30,902 bases of DNA from an uncultured Spirochaetales bacterium. GTDB lineage: Bacteria; Spirochaetota; Spirochaetia; Sphaerochaetales; Sphaerochaetaceae. Positions within the stretch are counted from its first letter, which is position 1, and each line of letters begins with the position of its first letter. Made by a program: the position numbers and the translations under genes. The stretch is taken from NCBI GenBank assembly GCA_934247875.1, contig CAKQJZ010000015.1, forward strand, positions 1 to 30,902. Reading direction: 5' to 3'. A model generated the notes under the pieces. It did no database searches. It was not told where the DNA came from and saw only the letters and a program-made list of their open reading frames with translations. This document shows positions 23,507 to 30,623 of this stretch, in pieces.

Positions 23507-24396
23507 GATTCATCTCCGTAGTGTACCCATGACTGAGAAGATCCAAATGTCATAGATGTGAAAATCATAATGATTACGAAAAGTATCCAGGATAGAGCTG
23601 AAGCATAGCCCATCTTGAAGAACTTGAAGCCCTGATCATATAGCATCAAACCATATAGATATGTGCTCTTTAAAGGACCACCCTGTGTAATTACATAAGC
23701 AGGTGTGAACTCCTGGAATGCATTGATCATCTGCATTATGAGGTTGAAGAGTACGATAGGTGAGAGCTCTGGAAGTGTGATTGACCAGAACTTTCTCATT
23801 GTCTTCGCACCATCGAGATCTGCTGCTTCATATAGACACTCCGGGATGTTCTTAAGTCCTGCGAGGAATAAGAGCATTGAAGAGCCGAACTGCCAAACTG
23901 TTACTAAGCCTACTGTTGGGAGTGCCCAAGCTGTTGAGCCAAGCCAGTCTGGTCCATGGATGCCAATCTTAAGAAGAAGGCCGTTGATGATACCTTTCTG
24001 CATGAAGAGGTACTTCCATAGAACTGAGATAGCTACAGAACCACCAAGGATAGATGGAAGATAGTAAAGTGTTCTGAAGAAGTTGATTCCTCTTAATTTC
24101 TGATTGAGTATGATTGCAATCAAAAGAGCAAATGCAATCTTACATGGAACAGCCATTAATACATAGTAGAATGTGACTTTCAAAGACTTCCAGAACTCTG
24201 GTGTCTTGAATGCTTTTACATAGTTAGAGATACCTACGAAGTGTGAATCTCCAATCATGGAAAAGTCTGAGAATGAATATAGGAATGAATTTACCAGTGG
24301 ATATAGCTGTAGAACTAGAAATCCTATAACCCATGGAAGGATATATAGATATCCAACGTATTGATACTTTCTGGAATGTTTGATTTTCATAAGCAA
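23503..24396 (-). CDS. CUT1 sugar ABC transporter permease, MalF/UgpA/LplB type
   Basis: Permease of 297 residues (BPD_transp_1) with six helices, beginning HSRKYQYVGYLYILPWVIGFLVLQLYPL, typical of UgpA/LplB-like proteins. The coupling loop reads ECLYEAADLDGAKTMRKFWSITLPELSP, a good EAA motif. It lies 52 nt downstream of the binding-protein gene, separated by an attenuator hairpin, and overlaps the next permease by 4 nt. The AAGGATTG site upstream of the ATG serves translation. The substrate is inferred only from neighbours: GH4 and GH2 enzymes and the YesN-type regulator point to plant-type oligosaccharides. Confidence 0.93.
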   Translation of the reverse strand: MLMKIKHSRKYQYVGYLYILPWVIGFLVLQLYPLVNSFLYSFSDFSMIGDSHFVGISNYVKAFKTPEFWKSLKVTFYYVLMAVPCKIAFALLIAIILNQKLRGINFFRTLYYLPSILGGSVAISVLWKYLFMQKGIINGLLLKIGIHGPDWLGSTAWALPTVGLVTVWQFGSSMLLFLAGLKNIPECLYEAADLDGAKTMRKFWSITLPELSPIVLFNLIMQMINAFQEFTPAYVITQGGPLKSTYLYGLMLYDQGFKFFKMGYASALSWILFVIIMIFTSMTFGSSQSWVHYGDES

Positions 24397-24400
24397 TCCT

Positions 24401-24432
24401 TAAAAAAGAGTGTCCGCCCGTAGACGGACACT
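24401..24432 (-). terminator. Attenuating hairpin between binding protein and permeases
   Basis: AGTGTCCG (24409-24416) pairs with CGGACACT (24425-24432), 8 bp. On the minus strand the stem is followed by CTTTTTTA, a full intrinsic-terminator structure, yet the permease gene starts directly after. Partial read-through would give more binding protein than permease. Confidence 0.75.
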
Positions 24433-24448
24433 TAGTTGTTTCTGCTTC

Positions 24449-25729
24449 TTATAGAGACTTGAGTGTTTCGTTAAGATGAGCAACCATCTTAGCACCAGCC
24501 TGCTTAGCGTTGATCTTACTAAAACCGAATTCATCGATTACGTCCTGCATAGCCTGTACGATCTGGTTATTCATCTGATATGCGCTCTGTGCGTCTCCTG
24601 CCTGTGCAATACCTTCAGTAGTAGCAGTCTCTGTGAGCTCTGAAATAGCACCTGTCTCAGCTGCAACAGCGAGAGATGTCTTTGATGATGGTACACCACG
24701 AGCTGTGCCAAGAATAGCAGCTGCGTCCTTGTCGTATGTCATGAATGCGAGGAGCTTAACAGCTTCAGCAGCGTTCTTTGATGATGATGGAACTACATAG
24801 ATCTGTGATGGGCGAAGAAGAACACCTGTGTTCTTAGCACCTTCCATTACAGGAAGTGTCGTTGTTGAGAAACCAGTTCTGCCACCGAAGTCTTTGTACA
24901 TTGAGCTTGTCCATGTCCATGCGATACACATGTTGCCGTTTACCCACTCTGGGTTCTCACCGAACTTCTGATAGAATAGTGATGTCTGAGCAAATGGAGC
25001 AATTACATTGTTGTCAATCCACTTCTGGAAGTACTCGAAAGCCTGAACAGCCTGAGCTTCTGTGAACATTACTTTACCGTTCTCATCTACAACACCGCCA
25101 GCGAGCTGTGCCATATACATCTCGAACCAGAATCTCATGTGGTCTGGAGTAGCACCGTTTAGATACCAGTTAGGGTTATACTCATGGAGCTGCTTGCCAA
25201 TTGTGATGATGTTGTCCCATGTGAATACTGTGTTCTCGTCGATTCCAGCAGCCTTAAGCATAGACTTGTCAACGATAAGTGTGTTTACGTTTGTTCCGGT
25301 AGGAAGACCATAGATCTTGCCATTATAAGAACAATAGTTCTGAAGGAACTTAGCATCGAACTCAGAAAGGTCAACGTTTGGATTGTTTGTAAGGTCTACA
25401 AATACTTCTCCTCTTGAGCAAAGGTTAGCAAGCCATGGCTGGTCAATCTGTACAAGATCCGCAGCTGTGCCACCAGCAATCTGAGTAAGGATCTTCTGCT
25501 CGTAACCATCCCATCCGTTAGGCTCTCCTTCAACAGTTACGTTAGGGTTGAGTTCATGATATTTTTCAAGAGCTTCGAGTGTTGGCTTATGGCGTGAGTC
25601 TCCTCCCCACCACATCATTCTCAGCTGAACATCTTTAGACTGTGTTGATGTAGCTTCTTTTGTACCATTTGCGAAAACCATGCATACAGAGAGTGCAAGC
25701 ATTAGAACAATAGTTAGTCCCTTTTTCAT
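24449..25729 (-). CDS. Extracellular solute-binding protein (family 1), copy adjacent to permeases
   Basis: Protein of 426 residues with a signal peptide (MKKGLTIVLMLALSVCMVFANG; no clear lipobox, since the Cys is five residues before the cleavage region). The mature part starts with a D/K-rich linker and RMMWWGGDSRHKPTLEALEKYHELNPNVTVEGE, an SBP_bac_1 (PF01547/PF13416) pattern for CUT1 importers. It is about four-fifths identical by eye to the gene at 25934. Differences fall in likely pocket residues, IAWTWTSSMYKDFGG here against IAQTWPSSMGKDIGA there. It is the proximal binding protein for the permeases downstream. GGAGG lies 6 nt before the ATG. A palindrome upstream (25817-25831) is shared with the other copy. 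Confidence 0.93.
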   Translation of the reverse strand: MKKGLTIVLMLALSVCMVFANGTKEATSTQSKDVQLRMMWWGGDSRHKPTLEALEKYHELNPNVTVEGEPNGWDGYEQKILTQIAGGTAADLVQIDQPWLANLCSRGEVFVDLTNNPNVDLSEFDAKFLQNYCSYNGKIYGLPTGTNVNTLIVDKSMLKAAGIDENTVFTWDNIITIGKQLHEYNPNWYLNGATPDHMRFWFEMYMAQLAGGVVDENGKVMFTEAQAVQAFEYFQKWIDNNVIAPFAQTSLFYQKFGENPEWVNGNMCIAWTWTSSMYKDFGGRTGFSTTTLPVMEGAKNTGVLLRPSQIYVVPSSSKNAAEAVKLLAFMTYDKDAAAILGTARGVPSSKTSLAVAAETGAISELTETATTEGIAQAGDAQSAYQMNNQIVQAMQDVIDEFGFSKINAKQAGAKMVAHLNETLKSL

Positions 25730-25816
25730 TTAAAACCTCCAAGTGGGTATGACCACTTAATCTATTATCTGAGCCGTTTTCCCAAACACGATAGCGTGGT
25801 AATTTTTATGTTTTAG

Positions 25817-25831
25817 TGTCATTTTTTGACA
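25817..25831. promoter_or_regulatory. TGTCA-N5-TGACA operator-like palindrome upstream of binding protein 2
   Basis: A perfect inverted repeat TGTCA TTTTT TGACA, identical over 15 bases to the one at 27298-27312. It lies 88-102 nt before the start codon. Predicted YesN or other regulator site; a second half-site 21 bp further upstream is degenerate here. Confidence 0.55.
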
Positions 25832-25888
25832 TGCTAAACATTTTTATCACCATAAAGAACACCTCAATAATAAATTAAGGTACTCGCA

Positions 25889-25912
25889 GAGGGCTGCCTT
25901 ATTACAGCCCTC
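25889..25912 (-). terminator. Hairpin after binding protein 1
   Basis: GAGGGCTG (25889-25896) pairs perfectly with CAGCCCTC (25905-25912), 8-nt loop. It lies 22 nt past the stop of the distal binding-protein gene. No T-run follows on the minus strand, so termination may be partial, allowing read-through into the second copy. Confidence 0.6.
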
Positions 25913-25933
25913 ATTTCGTGATGATTAGATCTA

Positions 25934-27217
25934 TTAAAGAGTTTTCAATACTTCTGTTAAATCAGAGACAAGCTTAGCGCCTGCTTCTTCTGGACTTATT
26001 CTGCCGAATCCTAATTCATCAATTATATCTTGCATAGCTTGTGATACTTGCGCATTTGCCTGTTTAGCACTCTGTGGATCACCTGCTTGTGCAATTCCTT
26101 CATTAGTTGCTTTTTCGATAAGTGCTGTTATAGAACCTGTTTCAGCAGCAACTGCTAGAGCTGTTTTTGATGATGGAACTCCTCGAGCTGTGCCAAGAAT
26201 AGCAGCTGCATCTTTATCATATGTCATAAATGCAAGGAGTTTAACTGCCTCATCCGGGTGCTTTGTAGATGCTGAAATAACGTAAATCTGTGATGGACGC
26301 ATTAATACACCTGTGTTCTTAGCACCTTCCATTACAGGGAGTGTTGTAGTTGTGAAACCTGTTCTAGCACCGATATCTTTTCCCATTGAGCTAGGCCATG
26401 TCTGAGCAATACACATATTGCCATTTACCCATTCAGGGTTCTCTTGGTACTTCTGATAGAAAAGTGAAGTCTGAGCAAAAGGAGCAACAATGTCATTATC
26501 GAACCATTTCTTGAAGTATCTGAAAGCTTCTACGGCCTGTTCTTCTGTGAACATCAAGTTGCCATCTTCATCTACAACACCGCCAGCAAGCTGAGCCATG
26601 TATATCTCAAACCAGAATTTAACGTGATCTGGTGTTGCGCCATTTAGATACCAATTAGGGTTATACTCGTGGAGTTGCTTACCGATTGTGATGATGTTGT
26701 CCCATGTGAATACTACGTTTTCATCTATTCCTGCTGCCTTGAGCATGGACTGATCTACAATAAGTGTATTTACATTAGTTCCTGTAGGAATGCCATAAAT
26801 CTTGCCATTGTATGAGCAATAATCATCGAGGAACTTTGCATCGAATTCTGATAGGTCAATGTTTGGATTGTTTGTAAGGTCTACAAATACTTCGCCCTTT
26901 GAGCAAAGATCTTTGAGCCAAGGCTGGTCAATCTGCACTAGATCTGCAGCTGTGCCACCAGCTATCTGGGTAACTAGCTTCTGATAGTAGCCAGCCCATC
27001 CATTAGGCTCTCCCTCTACAGTTACGTTAGGGTTCAGCTCATGATATTTTTCAAGAGCTTCGATTGTTGGCTTATGGCGTGAGTCTCCACCCCACCACAT
27101 CATTCTCAACTGTACATCTTCTGTCTTTGATACAGCTGCTTCTTTTGCTCCATTTGCAAAAATCATGCAAATAGAGAGTGAAAGCATAAGTGCTATAAGC
27201 AATACTTTCTTCATCAT
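25934..27217 (-). CDS. Extracellular solute-binding protein (family 1), distal tandem copy
   Basis: Protein of 427 residues, a tandem duplicate of the gene at 24449 with the same signal-peptide type (MMKKVLLIALMLSLSICMIFANG) and same mature layout. Amino-acid identity is high while many synonymous codons differ (this copy uses more AT-ending codons), so the duplication is not very recent. Likely pocket residues differ (AQTWPSSMGKDIGA). The two copies may deliver different oligosaccharides to one permease pair. AGGAGG lies 5 nt before the first of two consecutive ATG codons; either may be used. Upstream lies the 21-bp TTTGACA repeat shared with the divergent amidohydrolase gene. Confidence 0.92.
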   Translation of the reverse strand: MMKKVLLIALMLSLSICMIFANGAKEAAVSKTEDVQLRMMWWGGDSRHKPTIEALEKYHELNPNVTVEGEPNGWAGYYQKLVTQIAGGTAADLVQIDQPWLKDLCSKGEVFVDLTNNPNIDLSEFDAKFLDDYCSYNGKIYGIPTGTNVNTLIVDQSMLKAAGIDENVVFTWDNIITIGKQLHEYNPNWYLNGATPDHVKFWFEIYMAQLAGGVVDEDGNLMFTEEQAVEAFRYFKKWFDNDIVAPFAQTSLFYQKYQENPEWVNGNMCIAQTWPSSMGKDIGARTGFTTTTLPVMEGAKNTGVLMRPSQIYVISASTKHPDEAVKLLAFMTYDKDAAAILGTARGVPSSKTALAVAAETGSITALIEKATNEGIAQAGDPQSAKQANAQVSQAMQDIIDELGFGRISPEEAGAKLVSDLTEVLKTL

Positions 27218-27297
27218 TTTCTCCTCCTGAAAGAAGTATAAAAATAGTATTTTCCCTTCGATTATGTTTTTGGTAGTGTTTTAGTTTTAGGTCTCTG

Positions 27298-27333
27298 TGT
27301 CATTTTTTGACATCAGATTTTTCGTTTTTGACA
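27298..27333. promoter_or_regulatory. Predicted YesN site in divergent region of binding protein 1 and amidohydrolase
   Basis: TTTGACA at 27306-27312 and 27327-27333, exactly 21 bp apart as at 18903-18930. The first copy also forms TGTCA-N5-TGACA (27298-27312), identical to the site at 25817. The second TTGACA doubles as the -35 of the amidohydrolase promoter (27328-27333, 17-nt spacer, TATCCT 27351-27356). Confidence 0.6.
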
Positions 27334-27363
27334 ACTCATAAAACTGAATCTATCCTTGAAACC

Positions 27364-28269
27364 ATGAAAATAATCGATGCACACGCACATGCGTTTGAGA
27401 CGCTCACAGGCTTCGGCGCTGATGGAGAGCTTAGAGCAATAGGGGATGGAAAAGGTATCTGGGCAACTGGTAAAGAACAGAAGATTGTTCCAGATGGATA
27501 TGGTGACAAGTCATTCACAATTGAAAGCCTTTGGTCTTTAGTTGAGAAATCTGATGTTGAGAAAATCGTATTGATGCAAGGCGGTTTCTTAGGCTTCGCC
27601 AATGAATATGTTGCAGCATCAATAAAGAAGTATCCAGGACGTGTTCAAGGCGCTGGTACATTTGATCCATGGTGCAGAAACAGTAAAGAGATTTTTGATT
27701 ACTTAATCAATGGTCTTAAGTTCAAGATCTTCAAGTTTGAAGTCTCTACTGGCTGTGGCATTATGGGCTCACATCCAGATTTTCCACTTGATATGCCAAT
27801 GATGATGGATATCTATAAGCGCATAGAAAGCATTGGTGGAGTAGTAGTGTTTGACCTTGGAAGTCCTGGAGACGGAAGCCACCAGGCAGATGCAATTAAA
27901 AAGATTGCATCAGAGTGCAAGTCACTTCCTGTCGTTATTTGTCACTTAGGTTCATTCAAGCTTGGACATGAAGCAATCTTCTCAAAAGAAATTGAAGTAA
28001 TGAATAAGGAGAATATCTTCTTTGATCTTGCAGCACTATATTGGAAAGTAAGACCAGAAGAGTATCCATTCCCAACAGCACAGCACTATGTAAAAGAAGC
28101 TAAGAGAGTAGTCGGAGTTGATAGATTGATGTGGGGCTCAGATGCTCCATCTACTGTATGCAAACTCAGCTATGATAAGCAGATCGAATATATTGCTGAT
28201 TGCTTTACAGAAAAAGAAAGAGAGTCTGTTTTCTATAACAACGCAAATAGCCTCTACTTTGGGTTATAA
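27364..28269 (+). CDS. Amidohydrolase_2-family metal-dependent hydrolase
   Basis: Protein of 301 residues with a TIM-barrel amidohydrolase pattern (PF04909): metal ligands in IIDAHAHAF (H7, H9), a later VVICHLGSFKLGHE His and the final WGSDAPSTV Asp. The family includes decarboxylases and lactonases such as gluconolactone-type, 2-pyrone-dicarboxylate and fuconolactone hydrolases. In this locus a sugar-lactone or uronate-processing role is possible, but not shown. I start at 27364 because MKIIDAHAH is the usual N-terminus. TTGACA-N17-TATCCT lies 7 nt before this ATG, suggesting a leaderless transcript; the longer frame from 27307 would run through that promoter. It diverges from the binding-protein gene and probably shares control. 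Confidence 0.87.
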   Translation: MKIIDAHAHAFETLTGFGADGELRAIGDGKGIWATGKEQKIVPDGYGDKSFTIESLWSLVEKSDVEKIVLMQGGFLGFANEYVAASIKKYPGRVQGAGTFDPWCRNSKEIFDYLINGLKFKIFKFEVSTGCGIMGSHPDFPLDMPMMMDIYKRIESIGGVVVFDLGSPGDGSHQADAIKKIASECKSLPVVICHLGSFKLGHEAIFSKEIEVMNKENIFFDLAALYWKVRPEEYPFPTAQHYVKEAKRVVGVDRLMWGSDAPSTVCKLSYDKQIEYIADCFTEKERESVFYNNANSLYFGL

Positions 28270-28276
28270 CATAAAA

Positions 28277-28297
28277 GGCACCCAGAAAATGGGTGCC
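28277..28297 (-). terminator. Bidirectional terminator between amidohydrolase and rubrerythrin
   Basis: GGCACCCA (28277-28284) pairs perfectly with TGGGTGCC (28290-28297) around GAAAA. On the minus strand it is followed by TTTTATG. It can serve both convergent genes. Confidence 0.8.
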
Positions 28298-28316
28298 AAC
28301 GGAACGTGATTTTCTT

Positions 28317-28889
28317 CTATTTGTTAGAGAAGTATCTCTCTAGAAGACCTTTGAAAGCCTTTCCATGTCTAGCTTCATCTCTAGCCATCTCATGGACAGT
28401 ATCATGAATAGCATCTAGGTTAAGAGCCTTAGCACGCTTAGCAAGGTCTGTCTTGCCTTCAGTTGCGCCAAACTCTGCAGCAACTCTTGCCTCTAGATTC
28501 TGCTTTGTTGATGGAGATACAACCTCTCCAAGGAGCTCAGCAAACTTAGCAGCATGCTCTGCTTCCTCAAAAGCAGCCTTCTCGTAGTATAGGCCAACTT
28601 CTGGATAACCTTCGCGGAAAGCAGCTCTAGACATAGCTAGATACATTCCAACCTCTGAGCACTCACCATTGAAGTTAGCTCTGAGATCTTCTTTGATATC
28701 CTCTGGAACGTCAGAAGCAACGCCAATAACGTGCTCAGCTGCCCAAGCCTTGTTCTCTTCTACTGGAACAAATTTATCTTTTGGTGCCTTACAAGTAGGA
28801 CACTTCCAATCAGCTGGAAGATCAGCAAACTTTACACCCTCTTTCTCTTCATCATAGATATGACCGCAAACAGTACATCTGTATTTCAT
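28317..28889 (-). CDS. Reverse rubrerythrin
   Basis: Protein of 190 residues. An N-terminal rubredoxin domain has Cys pairs CTVC (5, 8) and CPTC (30, 33); a ferritin-like di-iron domain follows, with Glu/His ligands in NGECSEVGMYLAMSRAAF, EEAEHAAKF and RDEARHGKAF. Rubredoxin first and di-iron second is the reverse of classical rubrerythrin. The role is reduction of hydrogen peroxide (and in some anaerobes oxygen) in the cytoplasm with electrons from rubredoxin/NADH systems. AGGAGA precedes the ATG at 28889. A TTGACA-N17-TATCTT promoter and a Fur/PerR-type box lie upstream, matching expected peroxide control. It is monocistronic, closed by the terminator at 28277. Confidence 0.93.
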   Translation of the reverse strand: MKYRCTVCGHIYDEEKEGVKFADLPADWKCPTCKAPKDKFVPVEENKAWAAEHVIGVASDVPEDIKEDLRANFNGECSEVGMYLAMSRAAFREGYPEVGLYYEKAAFEEAEHAAKFAELLGEVVSPSTKQNLEARVAAEFGATEGKTDLAKRAKALNLDAIHDTVHEMARDEARHGKAFKGLLERYFSNK

Positions 28890-28945
28890 AGTTTCATCTC
28901 CTATTTCTTTCTTAAACTGTGGTTGTAATCATCGATTACACTTAA

Positions 28946-28974
28946 AAGATAAAATGAAAATCGAATAATGTCAA
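28946..28974 (-). promoter_or_regulatory. Promoter of reverse rubrerythrin gene
   Basis: On the minus strand TTGACA (28974-28969), 17-nt spacer, TATCTT (28951-28946). The leader would be about 50 nt. The -35 is a perfect consensus match. Confidence 0.7.
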
Positions 28975-28980
28975 TATTAA

Positions 28981-28995
28981 TAATAATGATTATCA
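28981..28995. promoter_or_regulatory. Fur/PerR-like box upstream of reverse rubrerythrin
   Basis: TAATAAT-G-ATTATCA forms a 7-1-7 inverted repeat, the pattern of Fur-family (PerR) boxes. It lies 7 bp upstream of the -35, so it could work by repression or activation. No fur/perR gene is in the window. The 310-nt gap from 28890 to 29199 also holds this promoter, the repeats at 29081 and the ATPase 4 promoter. Confidence 0.55.
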
Positions 28996-29080
28996 ATAAG
29001 AAATAGCTAAATCTTTCTTTTGCCTGTTAAAACTATTCTCTTTAGTGCCCCTCGCATAATCAAATGTATTAGCAAAAACA

Positions 29081-29142
29081 GCCAAATGCCGGATTAAAAA
29101 AGCGCCAAATTCCGGATTAAAAAAGCGCCAAATGCCGGATTT
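29081..29142. repeat. Three tandem 23-bp repeats upstream of ATPase 4
   Basis: Unit GCCAAATGCCGGATT followed by AAAAAAGC. Copies start at 29081, 29104 and 29127; the second has TTCC for TGCC and the third breaks off after GGATT. A TTGTTT-N17-TATACT promoter (29146-29174) begins directly after. There are no variable spacers, so this is not CRISPR. Confidence 0.85.
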
Positions 29143-29145
29143 TTA

Positions 29146-29174
29146 TTGTTTGGATTAAATTTTTAGATTATACT
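29146..29174 (+). promoter_or_regulatory. Promoter of ATPase 4 gene
   Basis: TTGTTT (29146-29151), 17-nt spacer, TATACT (29169-29174). Transcription would start near 29181, leaving about 19 nt of leader with an AGGTAGGG ribosome site. Confidence 0.6.
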
Positions 29175-29199
29175 GGTAGTGAAATAGGTAGGGCATTTG

Positions 29200-30471
29200 A
29201 TGAAAGAATATAGAAAGAGAATAGCAGATAGTATTCTTGCACGAAAACTTGAGGGCAAAGGTGCTGTATTGATTGAAGGACCCAAATGGTGTGGAAAAAC
29301 TACTACTGCAGAGCAGGTTGCTTCAAGTATCTTATATATGGATGATCCTGAAAATAAAAGTCAGAATATTGCACTATCTGAACTAAATCCTAAACGATTA
29401 TTAATAGGTGATACTCCTAGATTGATTGACGAGTGGCAATTGGCTCCCAAACTTTGGGATGCAATACGTTTTGAAGTAGATCATCGAGGAGAACTTGGCC
29501 AGTTTATTCTCACTGGTTCTGCTGTTCCTGCTGATATGAAAGACATCTCACATTCTGGAACTGGGCGATTTTCATGGCTCACTATGCGTCCTATGAGTTT
29601 GTTTGAGTCTGGAGATTCATCTGGAGATGTAAGCTTAGGCTCTTTGTTTTCTGGACAGGCACAAATAGATGGTGCTTCTGCCATAGACATTGAGAGACTG
29701 GCATTCCTTGTCTGCCGTGGAGGCTGGCCTCAAGCTGTGGATATGAAAGATGACATAGCATTAGAGCAAGCATTTGATTATGTTGATGCTGTAGTCAAAT
29801 CTGATATCAATCGAGTCGACAATATTAATAAAAAACCAGAAAGAGTTCGTAAATTAATGCGCTCTTATGCTCGAAATCAAGGAAGACAGATTTCAAATGC
29901 TGTTCTAATTCAGGATATATCTTCAAATGATTCATCAATCTCGGAAGACACTGTTTCTTCGTATATAAATGCATTAAAAAAAATCTTTGTAATAGAAGAT
30001 ATGCCAGCGTGGAATCCTAATCTCAGATCAAAGGTTGCTATTCGCGTGTCAGATACTCGCTATTACGTAGATCCATCGATTGCTGCAGCATCTCTTGGAA
30101 TAGGTCCAAGTGATTTAATCAATGATTTGCGTACATTTGGATTTCTTCTTGAGACATTGTGTGTTAGAGATTTGCGAGTTTATGCAGATTCTCTTAATGG
30201 CAATCTCTACCATTATAGAGATAAAAGCGGGCTTGAATGTGATGCTGTTGTTCATTTGAGAAATGGAAAATATGGCTTGATTGAAATAAAGCTCGGTGGT
30301 GATAGGCTAATAGAAGAAGGTGCTCTGAATCTCAAAAAGCTAGAAGCTAAAATAGATACTAATCAGATGAATGCACCTTCTTTTATGATGGTATTAACTG
30401 GACTTGGAAGCTATGCATATAAACGAGAAGATGGAGTTTATGTTGTTCCAATTGGCTCATTAAAAGATTGA
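29200..30471 (+). CDS. AAA_14/DUF4143-family ATPase (GPK subtype) with PD-(D/E)XK-like end
   Basis: Protein of 423 residues, a paralogue of the gene at 21374. Shared blocks include LIDEWQLAPKLWDAIRFEVD, FILTGSAVPADMK, SHSGTGRFSWLTMRPMSLFESGDSSGD, RGGWPQAVD and DPSIAAASLGI. Walker A is GPKWCGKTT (27-35). The end has GLECDAVVHLRNGKYGLIEIKLGG, so D, E and K of a PD-(D/E)XK-like site are present. I start at the ATG at 29200, just after an in-frame TTG at 29197, with AGGTAGGG upstream. The family has no settled function; DNA binding through a winged helix is proposed for it. Three 23-bp repeats precede its promoter. Confidence 0.92.
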   Translation: MKEYRKRIADSILARKLEGKGAVLIEGPKWCGKTTTAEQVASSILYMDDPENKSQNIALSELNPKRLLIGDTPRLIDEWQLAPKLWDAIRFEVDHRGELGQFILTGSAVPADMKDISHSGTGRFSWLTMRPMSLFESGDSSGDVSLGSLFSGQAQIDGASAIDIERLAFLVCRGGWPQAVDMKDDIALEQAFDYVDAVVKSDINRVDNINKKPERVRKLMRSYARNQGRQISNAVLIQDISSNDSSISEDTVSSYINALKKIFVIEDMPAWNPNLRSKVAIRVSDTRYYVDPSIAAASLGIGPSDLINDLRTFGFLLETLCVRDLRVYADSLNGNLYHYRDKSGLECDAVVHLRNGKYGLIEIKLGGDRLIEEGALNLKKLEAKIDTNQMNAPSFMMVLTGLGSYAYKREDGVYVVPIGSLKD

Positions 30472-30535
30472 TATTTGCTACGCTATCAAATTGAGTTCTT
30501 TTGGTTTATTGTGTATTGTTTCTTTTGTTGCAAAA

Positions 30536-30616
30536 ATGAACAGAGAAATAATCGATAAAACAAATAAGTTCAATAAGATGCTTAATAGAATAATGCCACT
30601 TGTGATTCCCATCTAA
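30536..30616 (+). CDS. Very short open frame, possible gene remnant
   Basis: A 26-codon frame reading MNREIIDKTNKFNKMLNRIMPLVIPI. It looks like the N-terminus of a longer membrane protein (amphipathic start then the beginning of a hydrophobic helix; bile-acid:sodium-symporter-like proteins begin in a similar way, which I recall only loosely). It stops 7 nt before the 3' end of the convergent gene. No ribosome site is visible. It may be the broken 5' end of a lost gene or chance. Confidence 0.2.
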   Translation: MNREIIDKTNKFNKMLNRIMPLVIPI

Positions 30617-30623
30617 CTTTGCC

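Noticed and set aside
29081..29142. Short CRISPR array
   Set aside because: Copies abut with no variable spacers, only three units, and no cas genes.
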